From positions 1 through 29,660 of the forward strand of contig SCQA01000281.1 in the NCBI GenBank assembly GCA_004298725.1: a DNA stretch of 29,660 nt, written 5' to 3'. Both the position numbers and the translations under genes were made by a program. Of this stretch, positions 16,405 to 25,425 are shown piece by piece (the stretch's first letter is position 1; the number at the start of each line of letters is the position of its first letter). A model generated the notes under the pieces. That model ran no database searches. It saw only the letters and a program-made list of their open reading frames with translations, and had not been told where the DNA came from. This DNA is from a bacterium. Lineage in GTDB: Bacteria > Desulfobacterota > GWC2-55-46.

Positions 16405-17787
16405 TTAACCTTTTCTCTTTTTCAAAAGCTCAAGCAGTTCAACGCCCGTCTTCCACACGTCGCCCGCGCCGAGCGTAATAACCATGTCGCCGGAGGTTAC
16501 AACGCCGTCAAGAAACGCCGGCATTTCGCTTACGCTTGGGCAAAACGAAACATCTTTATGCCCGTAGGCCTTTATACCTTTATATAAAGCCTCTCCGCTT
16601 ATGCCTTCAATCTTCTCTTCGCCCGCCGCGTATATGTCCGTCAGCACGAGTTTTTCCGCGTCGTTAAAAGCGGAAAGGAACTCTTGAAATAAATCTTTTG
16701 TTCTTGAGTACCTGTGCGGCTGAAAGACCACCACCAGCCTGTTGGTAAAGCCTTTTTTCGCGGCGCGAAGCACCGCCTTTATCTCTTCGGGGTGATGCCC
16801 GTAGTCGTCAACCACGATAACTCCCGCGGCTTCTCCCCTTACGTGGAACCTGCGCTCGACGCCGGTAAACCCTTCAAGCCCTTCCTTAATTTCCGCAAAC
16901 GGAACGGCAAGCTCGCGCGCCACGCTGACTGCCGCAAGCGCGTTATACACGTTATGCTCGCCTGGAAGTTTCAGCGTAATAACTCCGGCGTTAGCGCGGT
17001 TGTACCAGACCTCAAACGAAGTCTCCATGCCGTCATGCCTTATGTTTCTCGCGTGCACGTCCGCCTGCGCCGTAAACCCGTATGAAATATGCCTTCTTGT
17101 TATGCCCGGTATGAGGCTCTGCAAAACAGGGTGATCAAGGCATATGACGGCGCAACCGTAAAACGGCACCTTGTTTATAAAGCTCAGGTACGACGCCTTT
17201 ACGTCGTCCATGCCTGAATAATTTTCCATATGTTCCCTGTCTATATTTGTCACTACGGCTATGGTAGGCGAAAGTTTTAAAAAGCTTCTGTCGCTTTCGT
17301 CGGCCTCGGCCACGAGAAAATCGCCGGTGCCGAGCTTGGCGTTGGCGCCGAGGCTGTTTAACTTTCCGCCGGTGACTATCGTCGGGTCCATTTTAGCGGC
17401 GGCAAGTATCATGGATATCATTGACGTTGTCGTGGTCTTCCCGTGCGTTCCGGCTATGGCGATGCCGTACTTCATCCGCATAAGCTCGGAGAGCATCTCG
17501 GCCCTCGGTATTATCGGTATAAGCCGAGAATTCGCCTCTTTAATCTCAGGGTTGTCCTTTTTAACCGCCGACGAATATACGACGCAATCAGCCCCTTTGA
17601 CGTTATCTTCGCGATGCCCTATGTGTATGACCGCGCCAAGAGTGCACAGCCGTTTTGTAACCGGCGTCTCAGCCATATCGGAACCCGTGACACGGTAACC
17701 CATGTTGATAAGCACCTCGGCAATGCCGTTCATGCCGCTTCCGCCGATGCCTACAAAGTGTATGTTCTTTATCTTTCCTCTGTACAT
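16405..17787 (-). CDS. murC: UDP-N-acetylmuramate--L-alanine ligase
   Basis: Adds L-alanine to UDP-MurNAc, the first amino acid of the peptide stem. The 460 residues show the N-terminal UDP-binding block HFVGIGGSGMNGIAEVL (10-26), the ATP loop AGTHGKTTTTSMIS (112-125), the central block VAEADESDRSFLKLSP, TNIDREHMENY, GEHNVYNALAA, VVDDYGHHPEEIKAVL and VFQPHRYSRT. ATG at 17787, 6 bases after murG. All Mur-ligase catalytic motifs are intact. Confidence 0.98.
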   Translation of the reverse strand: MYRGKIKNIHFVGIGGSGMNGIAEVLINMGYRVTGSDMAETPVTKRLCTLGAVIHIGHREDNVKGADCVVYSSAVKKDNPEIKEANSRLIPIIPRAEMLSELMRMKYGIAIAGTHGKTTTTSMISMILAAAKMDPTIVTGGKLNSLGANAKLGTGDFLVAEADESDRSFLKLSPTIAVVTNIDREHMENYSGMDDVKASYLSFINKVPFYGCAVICLDHPVLQSLIPGITRRHISYGFTAQADVHARNIRHDGMETSFEVWYNRANAGVITLKLPGEHNVYNALAAVSVARELAVPFAEIKEGLEGFTGVERRFHVRGEAAGVIVVDDYGHHPEEIKAVLRAAKKGFTNRLVVVFQPHRYSRTKDLFQEFLSAFNDAEKLVLTDIYAAGEEKIEGISGEALYKGIKAYGHKDVSFCPSVSEMPAFLDGVVTSGDMVITLGAGDVWKTGVELLELLKKRKG

Positions 17788-17793
17788 TTTGCC

Positions 17794-18900
17794 TTATCCC
17801 CTGCCGAGCACTTTTGTAAAATCGTCCGCTATAATTCCGGCGGCGTCCGGCCTGCCAAGCGACCGCGACGCGGCGCTTACTGATTTAAGAAAAGCCCTGT
17901 CAGCGTAATAACGCCTTATGGCGTCCGCCAATGTCCTGCCTGTGAGCTTATCCTGACTTACAACTGTCGCGGCGCCTGCCTTCTCTAAGGATTTGGCGTT
18001 CACGGTTTGGTGGTCGTCCGCCGCGAACGGGTACGGCACAAGTACGGAGGCAAGGCCGAAGGCCGTTATTTCAGCTATTGACGTCGCTCCGGCCCTGCAT
18101 ACGACAAGGTCCGACGCGGCGTAAGCTCCGGCCATGTCGTCTATGAACCTGTATATGCCGGCCTTAATCTTTTTTCTCCTGTACGCGGCTTCAGCCAAGT
18201 GAAAACCCTCTTCACCGGTCTGGTGGATTATCCTTATTCCGGCGCCTATGTCGGCAAGGTACTCAAGGCTGTCCAAAAACGCCGCGTTTATCGCGGTTGC
18301 GCCCTGGCTTCCGCCGAATACAAATACTGTGAACTTTTCATCCCTGCCATTTCCGCCCGCATCTTTACCGCCCCCCTTAGCCGCCAGCTTTTCAAGTAAC
18401 TGCCTTCTTAAAGGGTTGCCTGATAAAACAGTGCGCGAGGCCGGGAAAAAACCGCGAGCCTCCGGGAACGCTATGTATATCTTCATTACCACCCTGCCAA
18501 GCACCTTGTTGGTAAGGCCGGGTAAAGCGTTTTGCTCAAGTATCGCAGTCTTTATGCCGAGAACCCGCGCGGCAAACACCACCGGGGCGCTCGAATAAGA
18601 CCCGCTTCCGATTACGCCGTCCGGCTTTAACGCTCTAAGCATTGAAACGGCCCTGAGCGTCGCGCCGGCGGCTTTAAATACGGCCACGGCTCTGCGCGCC
18701 GCGCTTCTTCTTTTTATTCCTTCGACGTTAAAGAGCCTCAGTTCATATCCGTATTTGGGTACTACCTTCTCCTCAAGCCCGCCGCGCGCGCCGACAAATA
18801 TTATTTCCGCGGAAGAGTCCCTTCTTCTGAACTCTTCGGCAAGCGCGAGCGCCGGAAACAGATGCCCGCCAGTCCCTCCGCCCGCCATTACTAATTTCAA
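17794..18900 (-). CDS. murG: lipid II synthase MurG (GlcNAc transferase)
   Basis: A membrane-associated GT28 glycosyltransferase that adds GlcNAc to lipid I on the cytoplasmic face. Blocks: KLVMAGGGTGGHLFPALALA near the start, GVIGSGSYSSAPVVFAA, TAILEQNALPGLTNK, FVFGGSQGATAIN, FIDDMAGAYAASDLVVCRAG and PYPFAADDHQTVNA. I start at TTG 18900 (368 residues), with GGAG 8 bases upstream; this gives the usual N-terminus. A longer frame begins at TTG 18957, inside ftsW, and adds 19 residues unlike the family. Residues 195-210 form a glycine-rich insert (KGGGKDAGGNGRD). Confidence 0.96.
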   Translation of the reverse strand: MKLVMAGGGTGGHLFPALALAEEFRRRDSSAEIIFVGARGGLEEKVVPKYGYELRLFNVEGIKRRSAARRAVAVFKAAGATLRAVSMLRALKPDGVIGSGSYSSAPVVFAARVLGIKTAILEQNALPGLTNKVLGRVVMKIYIAFPEARGFFPASRTVLSGNPLRRQLLEKLAAKGGGKDAGGNGRDEKFTVFVFGGSQGATAINAAFLDSLEYLADIGAGIRIIHQTGEEGFHLAEAAYRRKKIKAGIYRFIDDMAGAYAASDLVVCRAGATSIAEITAFGLASVLVPYPFAADDHQTVNAKSLEKAGAATVVSQDKLTGRTLADAIRRYYADRAFLKSVSAASRSLGRPDAAGIIADDFTKVLGRG

Positions 18901-18932
18901 ATTACATGCTCCGCCATTTTTAGATTCAAAAT

Positions 18933-20036
18933 CTATGCGCGGTTTTCCGTGGTCCAAATATTAAGTAGTATGCCCACGGCAACCATGTTGACAACCAAAG
19001 AAGTTCCACCGTAGCTGATAAACGGCAAAGTAAGCCCCTTGGTCGGCACAAGCCCAAGCACAACCGCCATGTTTATTACGGCCTGAAGCGTTATCATCAA
19101 AGTAAGGCCGAAGGCAAGGTATTTGGCGTGCATATCCTTTGCCTTTAAAGCTATGCTCACTCCGCAGTACAAAAACGCCGCGTACAACGCCATTACGCCG
19201 CCTACGCCGATAAACCCGAACTCCTCGCCTATAACGGAGAGAATGAAATCCGTATGCGCCTCCGGCAGGTAAAAAAGCTTTTGCTTTCCCTGGCCAAGCC
19301 CCACGCCGTAAATGCCGCCTGAACCGAACGCTATAAGCGACTGCACTATTTGAAAGCCGGCCCCGGCAGGGTCTTTCCACGGGTCAAGAAATACGGCTAT
19401 TCTGTTCATCATATAACTGAAGTGATGCACTACCGCGTAACCTATTACGCCGCCCGAAACCGCAAGAGGCAGAAGATGCTTAAAAAACCTCGCACCCGCC
19501 AGAAACGTCAGTATAAACACAAGCGCCGCAATGGTAGCCGCCGTGCCGAAGTCAGGCTCAAGCAAAATAAGCCCCGCTATAATGCCGGGCATTACAAGAT
19601 TAGGCAAAAGCCCTGTTGAAAATTGCCGTATCCTGCCGCCCTTTGAAGCAAGCGAATACGCCAGAAACATAACCACGGCAAGCCTTGCCGGCTCGGAGGG
19701 TTGAAACGTCAGCGGCCCAAGCCTTACCCAGCGTTTCGCGCCGCCCACCTTTACACCAAGCCCTGGAATATAAATACATATCAAAGCTATGGCGGATATG
19801 GCCAACACAGGGTAAGCGGCCTTAAAGTAAAACCTGTACGGTATCTTTATAGCCGCCAAAAGCGCCGCCAACCCGACGGCAAAATAAACAACGTGTTTTT
19901 TAACGAAGAAGTATTCGCTTCCGAACCTCTTAACCGCCATTATGGAACTGGTGGAATAGATCATAACCACGCCGACGGCAACGAGTATGAACGTCGTTAT
20001 TATAAGAAGCCTGTCGGTGTCTCTTGTGCCTGTCAA
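18933..20036 (-). CDS. ftsW: septal peptidoglycan glycosyltransferase FtsW (SEDS family)
   Basis: A polytopic membrane polymerase that links lipid II into septal glycan together with FtsI. The 367 residues have about ten membrane segments and the blocks YSTSSIMA, GGAKRWVRLGPLTFQPSE, LILLEPDFGTA, DPWKDPAGAGFQIVQSLIA, LPEAHTDFILSVIGEEFG (containing the catalytic-loop aspartate of SEDS enzymes) and PTKGLTLPFISYGG. The start is TTG at 20036, which overlaps the murD stop (TTGA); GGTGGAGG lies 4 bases upstream and supports it. Confidence 0.96.
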   Translation of the reverse strand: MTGTRDTDRLLIITTFILVAVGVVMIYSTSSIMAVKRFGSEYFFVKKHVVYFAVGLAALLAAIKIPYRFYFKAAYPVLAISAIALICIYIPGLGVKVGGAKRWVRLGPLTFQPSEPARLAVVMFLAYSLASKGGRIRQFSTGLLPNLVMPGIIAGLILLEPDFGTAATIAALVFILTFLAGARFFKHLLPLAVSGGVIGYAVVHHFSYMMNRIAVFLDPWKDPAGAGFQIVQSLIAFGSGGIYGVGLGQGKQKLFYLPEAHTDFILSVIGEEFGFIGVGGVMALYAAFLYCGVSIALKAKDMHAKYLAFGLTLMITLQAVINMAVVLGLVPTKGLTLPFISYGGTSLVVNMVAVGILLNIWTTENRA

Positions 20037-21430
20037 AATGCCTCCACCAACAACCTGAAGCGCTCTCCGCGCTCTTTGTAGCTTTTGAACATGTCAAAGC
20101 TTGAACACGCGGGACAGAGAAGCACCGTATCCCCCACTCCGGCCTTTGACCTTGCCGTATTCACGGCCTCCTCAAAGGAAATAGCCATAACGGTATCCGT
20201 AAGGCCGCCAAGCGACTTAAATATTTTAAAACGCGCCTCTCCTATAAGAATCATCGCCTTGACTTTTTGTTTTATAAGTGAAGCAAGCACGCTGTAATCG
20301 CCGCCCTTGTCCCTGCCGCCCGCGATAAGCACAACCGGCGCGCCAATCCCTTTTAACGCCATCTGCAACGCGCCTATGTTTGTCCCCTTGGAATCGTCCA
20401 CGTAAGTCACGCCGTCAAACTCGCGCACAAACTCCATCCTGTGGCTAAGGCCTTCAAACGAATTAACAGACTCGAGTATGCTTTGCCGGGGCACACCCAC
20501 CGCCCGGCCCGACGCTATAACAGCCATAATATTTTCCATATTATGAAGCCCTTTAAGCTTAAAGCCGGCTACAGGGTACGTTTCACTGCCGTATATAATC
20601 TCACTACCTTTCAAGAATATTCCATTTTCAATAGACCCGGACGAAGAAAACTTCACAAGCTTGGCGTTGCCGCCAAGCGCGCCCCTTTCAATATATCCGG
20701 CTATTACGGCGTCATCCGCGTTTACAACCGCAAAGTCGCCGCGCACCTGATTTTCAAAGAGCCTTAACTTCGTTTTGGCGTAGTCGTCAAAGTCTTTGTA
20801 CCTGTCAAGGTGGTCTTCCGTAATATTCAAAAGCACGCCTACACGCGGCCTGAACGTAGCAATGGTTTCAAGGTGAAAGCTCGATATTTCAAGCACCGCA
20901 AACTCGTAGTTTATGCCTTTTTCAAGCATTGCCTCGGCGTACTCTATCGCCGGAGTGCCTATATTGCCGCCTACAAAGACGCTGTGTCCGGCTTTTGTCA
21001 TAACCTCTCCGAGAAGTTCGGTCGTGGTTGACTTGCCGTTGGTTCCGGCAACGGCCAGCACCGGCGCGTCCATGAACCTCCAAGCAAACTCAACGTCGCT
21101 TATAACCTCGGCTCCGAGTTTGCCTGCCTGAGTAAGCACTTCATGGTCTCTGGGCACCCCCGGACTTACAATAACAACTTCGGGCTTTGACTTAAGCGCC
21201 GCTTTGTGGCCTCCGGTTTCAACCTCTACGCCAAGTTCTTTAAGCTCGCTTGCTCCCGGCAGGGCCGAAATATCGCGCATGTCCGTGCCAATAACGCGCG
21301 CGCCGCACTTAACAAGAAACCTTGATACGGCAATTCCGGTTGAGGCAAGCCCAACCACAAGAAAACTTCTGCCAATTGTCTTCTTAAGCTCCGCGGCGAA
21401 CTTCACGGTATTTCTTGCTCCGCCGTTCAT
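20033..21430 (-). CDS. murD: UDP-N-acetylmuramoylalanine--D-glutamate ligase
   Basis: Adds D-glutamate to UDP-MurNAc-L-Ala. With the ATG at 21430 the protein has 465 residues: N-terminal block FLVVGLASTGIAVSRFL (23-39), SPGVP, ATP loop VAGTNGKSTTTELL (127-140), EISSFHLETI, LNITEDHLDRY, GLHNMENIMA, SFEGLSHRMEFV, YVDDSKGTN, LIAGGRDKGGDY and LLCPACSSFDMF. This ATG overlaps the mraY stop as ATGA. A longer frame from TTG 21484 would add 18 residues lying within mraY and is not needed. Confidence 0.97.
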   Translation of the reverse strand: MNGGARNTVKFAAELKKTIGRSFLVVGLASTGIAVSRFLVKCGARVIGTDMRDISALPGASELKELGVEVETGGHKAALKSKPEVVIVSPGVPRDHEVLTQAGKLGAEVISDVEFAWRFMDAPVLAVAGTNGKSTTTELLGEVMTKAGHSVFVGGNIGTPAIEYAEAMLEKGINYEFAVLEISSFHLETIATFRPRVGVLLNITEDHLDRYKDFDDYAKTKLRLFENQVRGDFAVVNADDAVIAGYIERGALGGNAKLVKFSSSGSIENGIFLKGSEIIYGSETYPVAGFKLKGLHNMENIMAVIASGRAVGVPRQSILESVNSFEGLSHRMEFVREFDGVTYVDDSKGTNIGALQMALKGIGAPVVLIAGGRDKGGDYSVLASLIKQKVKAMILIGEARFKIFKSLGGLTDTVMAISFEEAVNTARSKAGVGDTVLLCPACSSFDMFKSYKERGERFRLLVEAF

Positions 21431-22500
21431 CTTATCTTTAAAGTGCTTATGGCGAGAAGCGCCAGCATTATTGAAATTATCCAAAATCTTACTATTATCT
21501 TCGGCTCAGGCCAGCCTTTAAGCTCGTAATGGTGGTGTATCGGCGCCATGGCGAAGACCCGCTTTCCGGTAAGCTTAAAGGACGCCACCTGACATATAAC
21601 GGAGAGCGCCTCAACCACGAATATGCCGCCCACTATCACAAGAAGCGCCTCCTGTTTGGTGAATACGGCAAGCGTGCCGAGCGCGCCGCCAAGGGAAAGC
21701 GAACCTACGTCCCCCATGAATATCTGCGCCGGATAGGTGTTGAACCAAAGAAAGCCGAGGCTCGCGCCGACCATCGCTCCGGCGAATACGGATAGCTCTC
21801 CGACCTTTGGCACGTACATTATGTGAAGGTAATTTGAAATCTTCAAATTGCCCACAAGATACGCAAAAAGCATATAAGTCGCCGCCGAAATTATCATCGG
21901 CCCGATGGCAAGCCCGTCAAGGCCGTCGGTAAGGTTTACGGCGTTGGACGCGCCCACTATGACTATTACGGTAAAGGGCACGTAAAACGGCCCGAGATCA
22001 AAGCGCACGTCCTTTAAAAACGGTATCGTCACAACGGTATCGAATTTAAGGTAGTAAAGCACCAGCGCGGCAACAAGCGCCACCACCACCTGCCAGAAGA
22101 ACTTTACCCAAGCCCTCATGCCGCCTTTTTTCTTTTTGACAACCTTGCTGTAGTCGTCAATAAATCCTATAAGCCCCATGCCAACGGTCACAAAAGCCAT
22201 AAGCCAAACATACATGTTTGAAAGATTTCCCCATAAAAAAACGGAGATTAAAACAACAAGAAGAATAATGACCCCGCCCATTGTCGGGGTGCCTTGCTTT
22301 TGCCCGTGCCCGGATGGAACGTACGTTCTGACAACTTCGCCTACGTTCAAAGCGCGGAGCTTCTCTATAAAATACGGCCCGAGCAGAAACGACAAAACAA
22401 GGGCCGTAACCGCCGCGTATATCGTCCTGAAGGTGATATACTGGAATACGTTGAATATCGTATGATACTTCGCAAGCGGGAATAAAAAGTAATAAAGCAT
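21427..22500 (-). CDS. mraY: phospho-MurNAc-pentapeptide transferase MraY
   Basis: An integral membrane enzyme that transfers phospho-MurNAc-pentapeptide to undecaprenyl phosphate, making lipid I. The 357 residues have about ten membrane segments; catalytic and metal residues lie in GFIDDYSKV (112-120; D115, D116), NLTDGLDGLA (189-198) and MGDVGSLSLGG (262-272), with the histidine cluster PIHHHYELKGWPE near 320-332. GGAGAG stands just before the ATG, 16 bases after murF. It is overlapped by murD at its 3' end. Confidence 0.98.
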   Translation of the reverse strand: MLYYFLFPLAKYHTIFNVFQYITFRTIYAAVTALVLSFLLGPYFIEKLRALNVGEVVRTYVPSGHGQKQGTPTMGGVIILLVVLISVFLWGNLSNMYVWLMAFVTVGMGLIGFIDDYSKVVKKKKGGMRAWVKFFWQVVVALVAALVLYYLKFDTVVTIPFLKDVRFDLGPFYVPFTVIVIVGASNAVNLTDGLDGLAIGPMIISAATYMLFAYLVGNLKISNYLHIMYVPKVGELSVFAGAMVGASLGFLWFNTYPAQIFMGDVGSLSLGGALGTLAVFTKQEALLVIVGGIFVVEALSVICQVASFKLTGKRVFAMAPIHHHYELKGWPEPKIIVRFWIISIMLALLAISTLKIR

Positions 22501-22516
22501 CTCTCTCCGCGGCCTG

Positions 22517-23893
22517 TCAGGCCTTTTTAAGTCCTTCCACTATTTCTTCAAGGGCCACGCCCCTTGAGCCTTTTACAAGCACCGTGTCGCCGTCTTTTAT
22601 CATCGCTCTAAGCGCCAATAACGCCTCTGCTTTCGATTCAAACGCCAAGGCGCGCTTGGCGGAAAGCCCTGCTCCGGTTGCTCCTTCAATAATGTTTTTT
22701 GAGAACGCGCCTATTGCTATAAGCCCGCTGACGCCTGTATTCGCAACCGCCCTGCCGACCTCTTTGTGTGCTTCTTCCGACGCGGCGCCAAGCTCGAGCA
22801 TATCCCCCAAAACGGCGATCTTTCCGCCCGCGGCGCTTTTTAACGTCAAGAGCGCGGATATTACCGCCTCCGGGTTTGAATTATACGTGTCATTTATAAT
22901 AGTCGCGCCCATGGCCTTTATCACTTCCATGCGTCCGGTGGACGGAGCGAACATGTTAAGCCCTTGCTGTATTTCTGCAATCGTGGCACCAGCCGCAAGC
23001 GAGGCCGCCGTTGCCGCGGCGGCATTAGCGACGTTACAAACCGCCGGAGAGTGCAACTGAACCTTTAGAGTCGCGCCCCTTACGTCAAGTTCAATGCCAA
23101 GCGCCAAAAGCGCGGGGTCAAGGCTGTAGCCCAAAACGCGCACGTCGGCCTTCTCTTTCAGGCTGAATGTAATCCTTTTAGCGTCCGGCTTCATAATGGA
23201 ATCAATCTTCAGCGTCCACGGATCGTCAAGGTTTACCACCTTTGTTCCGCCATCTTTTAAATATTCAAATAACGGCGCCTTTGCCTTGGCTACGCCTTCA
23301 AGCGTGCCGAGCGTCTCAAGATGCACCCTGCCTATGTTCGTAATAACGGCTACGTCAGGCTTGCAGATATTGGCGAGTTGTTCCATCTCGCGCGGCTCGC
23401 TAACGCCAAGTTCCACCACAACGGTCTTGTGCGCGGACGTCAGCCTAAGTAACGTCTGTGGAAGGCCTATAAGGTTATTTTTATTCCCTTCGGTCTTTAA
23501 AACCGGCCTTGACGTCATCATTATCGCCGCTATCATATCCTTGGTTGTGGTCTTGCCGGAACTTCCGCTTACGGCTATAAGCGGAATTTTATAAAGTCCC
23601 CTTACATAACCGGCAAGGTAGCCAAGCGCCCGCAAGGTATCTCTTACGACCATTACATTGTATGTTTTGGAAGGGTCAAGGCCCGGTATAATTTCCACCA
23701 CCGCGCCTATAGCGCCCTTAGCGTACGCGTCTTTTACAAACGCGTGGCCGTTATAGTTAGGGCCTTTCAACGCGAAAAATACGTCGCCCTTCTTTACCGT
23801 CCTTGAATCGGTTGATATGCCTTTGACTTCAAACGTGCCGGCGCCCCGTTTTACCGCCGCGCCTATGGCCTCTACAAGCTCTGATACATTCAT
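22517..23893 (-). CDS. murF: UDP-MurNAc-tripeptide--D-alanyl-D-alanine ligase
   Basis: Adds D-Ala-D-Ala to the tripeptide precursor, completing the pentapeptide. The 458 residues show the N-terminal STDSRTVKKGDVFFALKG block (27-44), ATP loop VSGSSGKTTTKDM (108-120), VVELGVSEPREMEQL, VITNIGRVHLETLG, CNVANAAAATAA, INDTYNSNPEAV, LGDMLELG and LVKGSRG. ATG at 23893, 5 bases after murE. Its substrates come from Ddl and MurE in the same operon. Confidence 0.97.
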   Translation of the reverse strand: MNVSELVEAIGAAVKRGAGTFEVKGISTDSRTVKKGDVFFALKGPNYNGHAFVKDAYAKGAIGAVVEIIPGLDPSKTYNVMVVRDTLRALGYLAGYVRGLYKIPLIAVSGSSGKTTTKDMIAAIMMTSRPVLKTEGNKNNLIGLPQTLLRLTSAHKTVVVELGVSEPREMEQLANICKPDVAVITNIGRVHLETLGTLEGVAKAKAPLFEYLKDGGTKVVNLDDPWTLKIDSIMKPDAKRITFSLKEKADVRVLGYSLDPALLALGIELDVRGATLKVQLHSPAVCNVANAAAATAASLAAGATIAEIQQGLNMFAPSTGRMEVIKAMGATIINDTYNSNPEAVISALLTLKSAAGGKIAVLGDMLELGAASEEAHKEVGRAVANTGVSGLIAIGAFSKNIIEGATGAGLSAKRALAFESKAEALLALRAMIKDGDTVLVKGSRGVALEEIVEGLKKA

Positions 23894-23898
23894 GGAGT

Positions 23899-25425
23899 TT
23901 ACTCCTTGCTTAATTCGTTTATCGCGTGACTTAACGCCTCAAAATCGCTGAAATGGGCCTTATGCCCCTTTACTATCTGATAATCCTCGTGCCCCTTGCC
24001 CGCGACAAGTATTATGTCTTTATCGCGAGCGAGCGAAACAGCCTTTTTAACGGCCTCCGCCCTGTCGGCGATAACCGTATAACCATTCAAAACAGCCGCG
24101 CTTGACCAAGGCTCGAATCTCTCGCCCCCTGTTATGCCAGCCTCTATTTCTTTTATAATCTCAAGAGGGTCTTCATCGCGCGGGTTATCGGACGTTATTA
24201 TCGTTATGTCCGAAAGCCTTGCGCTTACTTCGCCCATCATGGGGCGTTTAGCGCGGTCGCGGTTTCCACCGCAACCGAAAACCGTTATAACACGGCCTTT
24301 TGCTATGGCCCTTAACGCGCCAAGCGCCCTTGACAGCGCGTCCGCCGTATGAGCGTAATCAATGAACGCAATGAAGTTTTTTCCTACGGCTCCGCACTCG
24401 ACCTTATCAAGCCTGCCCGGCACCCTTTTAAGCGCCGTTATTCCCTTTGATATTTCATCCGGCGTACAACCGAGGCTCACTGCCGCGCCTATCGCCGCCA
24501 TGATGTTTTGTAAATTGTACTCGCCGGCAAGCAACGAATTCACTGAAACGTCGCCTGCCGGAGTAGCCACCACGGCCTTTATGCCGCTACCGTCAAGGCT
24601 AAAAGTCTTCGGATGAATTTCAGCGTTGCTTCGTATGCCGTAACTAAGCGGCTTTGCAACCTCTTGGTTAAGCCTTCTGCCCCATGCGTCGTCGGTATTG
24701 ATAACGGCTTTTGCGCCGTCTTTTAAAAGCTCTTTAAAAAGCATGGCCTTGCACCTGTAGTACTCGTCCATTGTTTTATGGTAATCAAGGTGCTCATGCG
24801 TAAGGTTTGTAAATACCGCCACGTCAAACTTGCAACCGTGCGCCCTTTTTTGATACAGCGCGTGTGAAGATACTTCCATTACAACGTGTGTCACGCCGTG
24901 CTCCGTCATTTCTTTCAAAAAACTTTGAAGGTCGGGGGCCTCCGGCGTTGTGTGCGGCGCTTCCATTGACTTGCCCGCGTACCTGTAACTTATCGTCCCC
25001 ATGACGCCGGACGCGCGTCCGCTCTCATTAAATATTGATTCTAAAAGATACGTTATCGTCGTCTTTCCATTGGTGCCGGTAACGCCCGCAAGCCTTAACT
25101 TCTTTGACGGCTCTCCGTACACTAATGAAGCCGTCTTTGCAAGCGCGCCTCTGACATCCTCCGCTATTACCTGTGGAACTTTAAGCCCCTCTATGGCAGC
25201 CCTTGCAAGCACCGCGACAGCCCCCCGGCTGACCGCGTCTTTTGCAAATGAGCTTCCATCCTCGTGCTCGCCGGGTATTGCCGCGAATATCACGCCTTTG
25301 TTGCCGCGCTCTATCGCGCGCGAGTCATACGCTACCCGGGTTATTTCAATTTCATCCGTTGCATCAATCCAGTTTACGCATTGCGCGCCGGGTTTAAGCG
25401 CCGATATAATATCTTTAAGCCGCAT
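23899..25425 (-). CDS. murE: UDP-MurNAc-L-Ala-D-Glu--meso-diaminopimelate ligase
   Basis: Adds the third residue of the stem peptide. From ATG 25425 the protein has 508 residues: YDSRAIERGNKGVIFAAIPG (33-52), ATP loop VTGTNGKTTITYLLE (115-129), substrate block HTTPEAPDLQ, EVSSHAL, NLTHEHLDYHKTM, YYRCKAMLF with the lysine that is carbamylated in the family (226), VPGRLDKV, DYAHTADAL and TSDNPRDEDP. DNPR (413-416) marks meso-diaminopimelate rather than lysine specificity, so the wall is of the Gram-negative type. The ATG overlaps the ftsI stop (TAATG); TTG at 25437 is a less likely start. Confidence 0.97.
   Translation of the reverse strand: MRLKDIISALKPGAQCVNWIDATDEIEITRVAYDSRAIERGNKGVIFAAIPGEHEDGSSFAKDAVSRGAVAVLARAAIEGLKVPQVIAEDVRGALAKTASLVYGEPSKKLRLAGVTGTNGKTTITYLLESIFNESGRASGVMGTISYRYAGKSMEAPHTTPEAPDLQSFLKEMTEHGVTHVVMEVSSHALYQKRAHGCKFDVAVFTNLTHEHLDYHKTMDEYYRCKAMLFKELLKDGAKAVINTDDAWGRRLNQEVAKPLSYGIRSNAEIHPKTFSLDGSGIKAVVATPAGDVSVNSLLAGEYNLQNIMAAIGAAVSLGCTPDEISKGITALKRVPGRLDKVECGAVGKNFIAFIDYAHTADALSRALGALRAIAKGRVITVFGCGGNRDRAKRPMMGEVSARLSDITIITSDNPRDEDPLEIIKEIEAGITGGERFEPWSSAAVLNGYTVIADRAEAVKKAVSLARDKDIILVAGKGHEDYQIVKGHKAHFSDFEALSHAINELSKE

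Noticed and set aside
18901..18957. Longer murG start at TTG 18957
   Set aside because: It lies inside ftsW, and the added 19 residues precede the normal MurG N-terminus; the TTG at 18900 has a good ribosome-binding site.
22511..22523. Palindrome GGCCTGTCAGGCC at the murF-mraY join
   Set aside because: One-base centre cannot form a hairpin with both full arms; it is short and probably chance.
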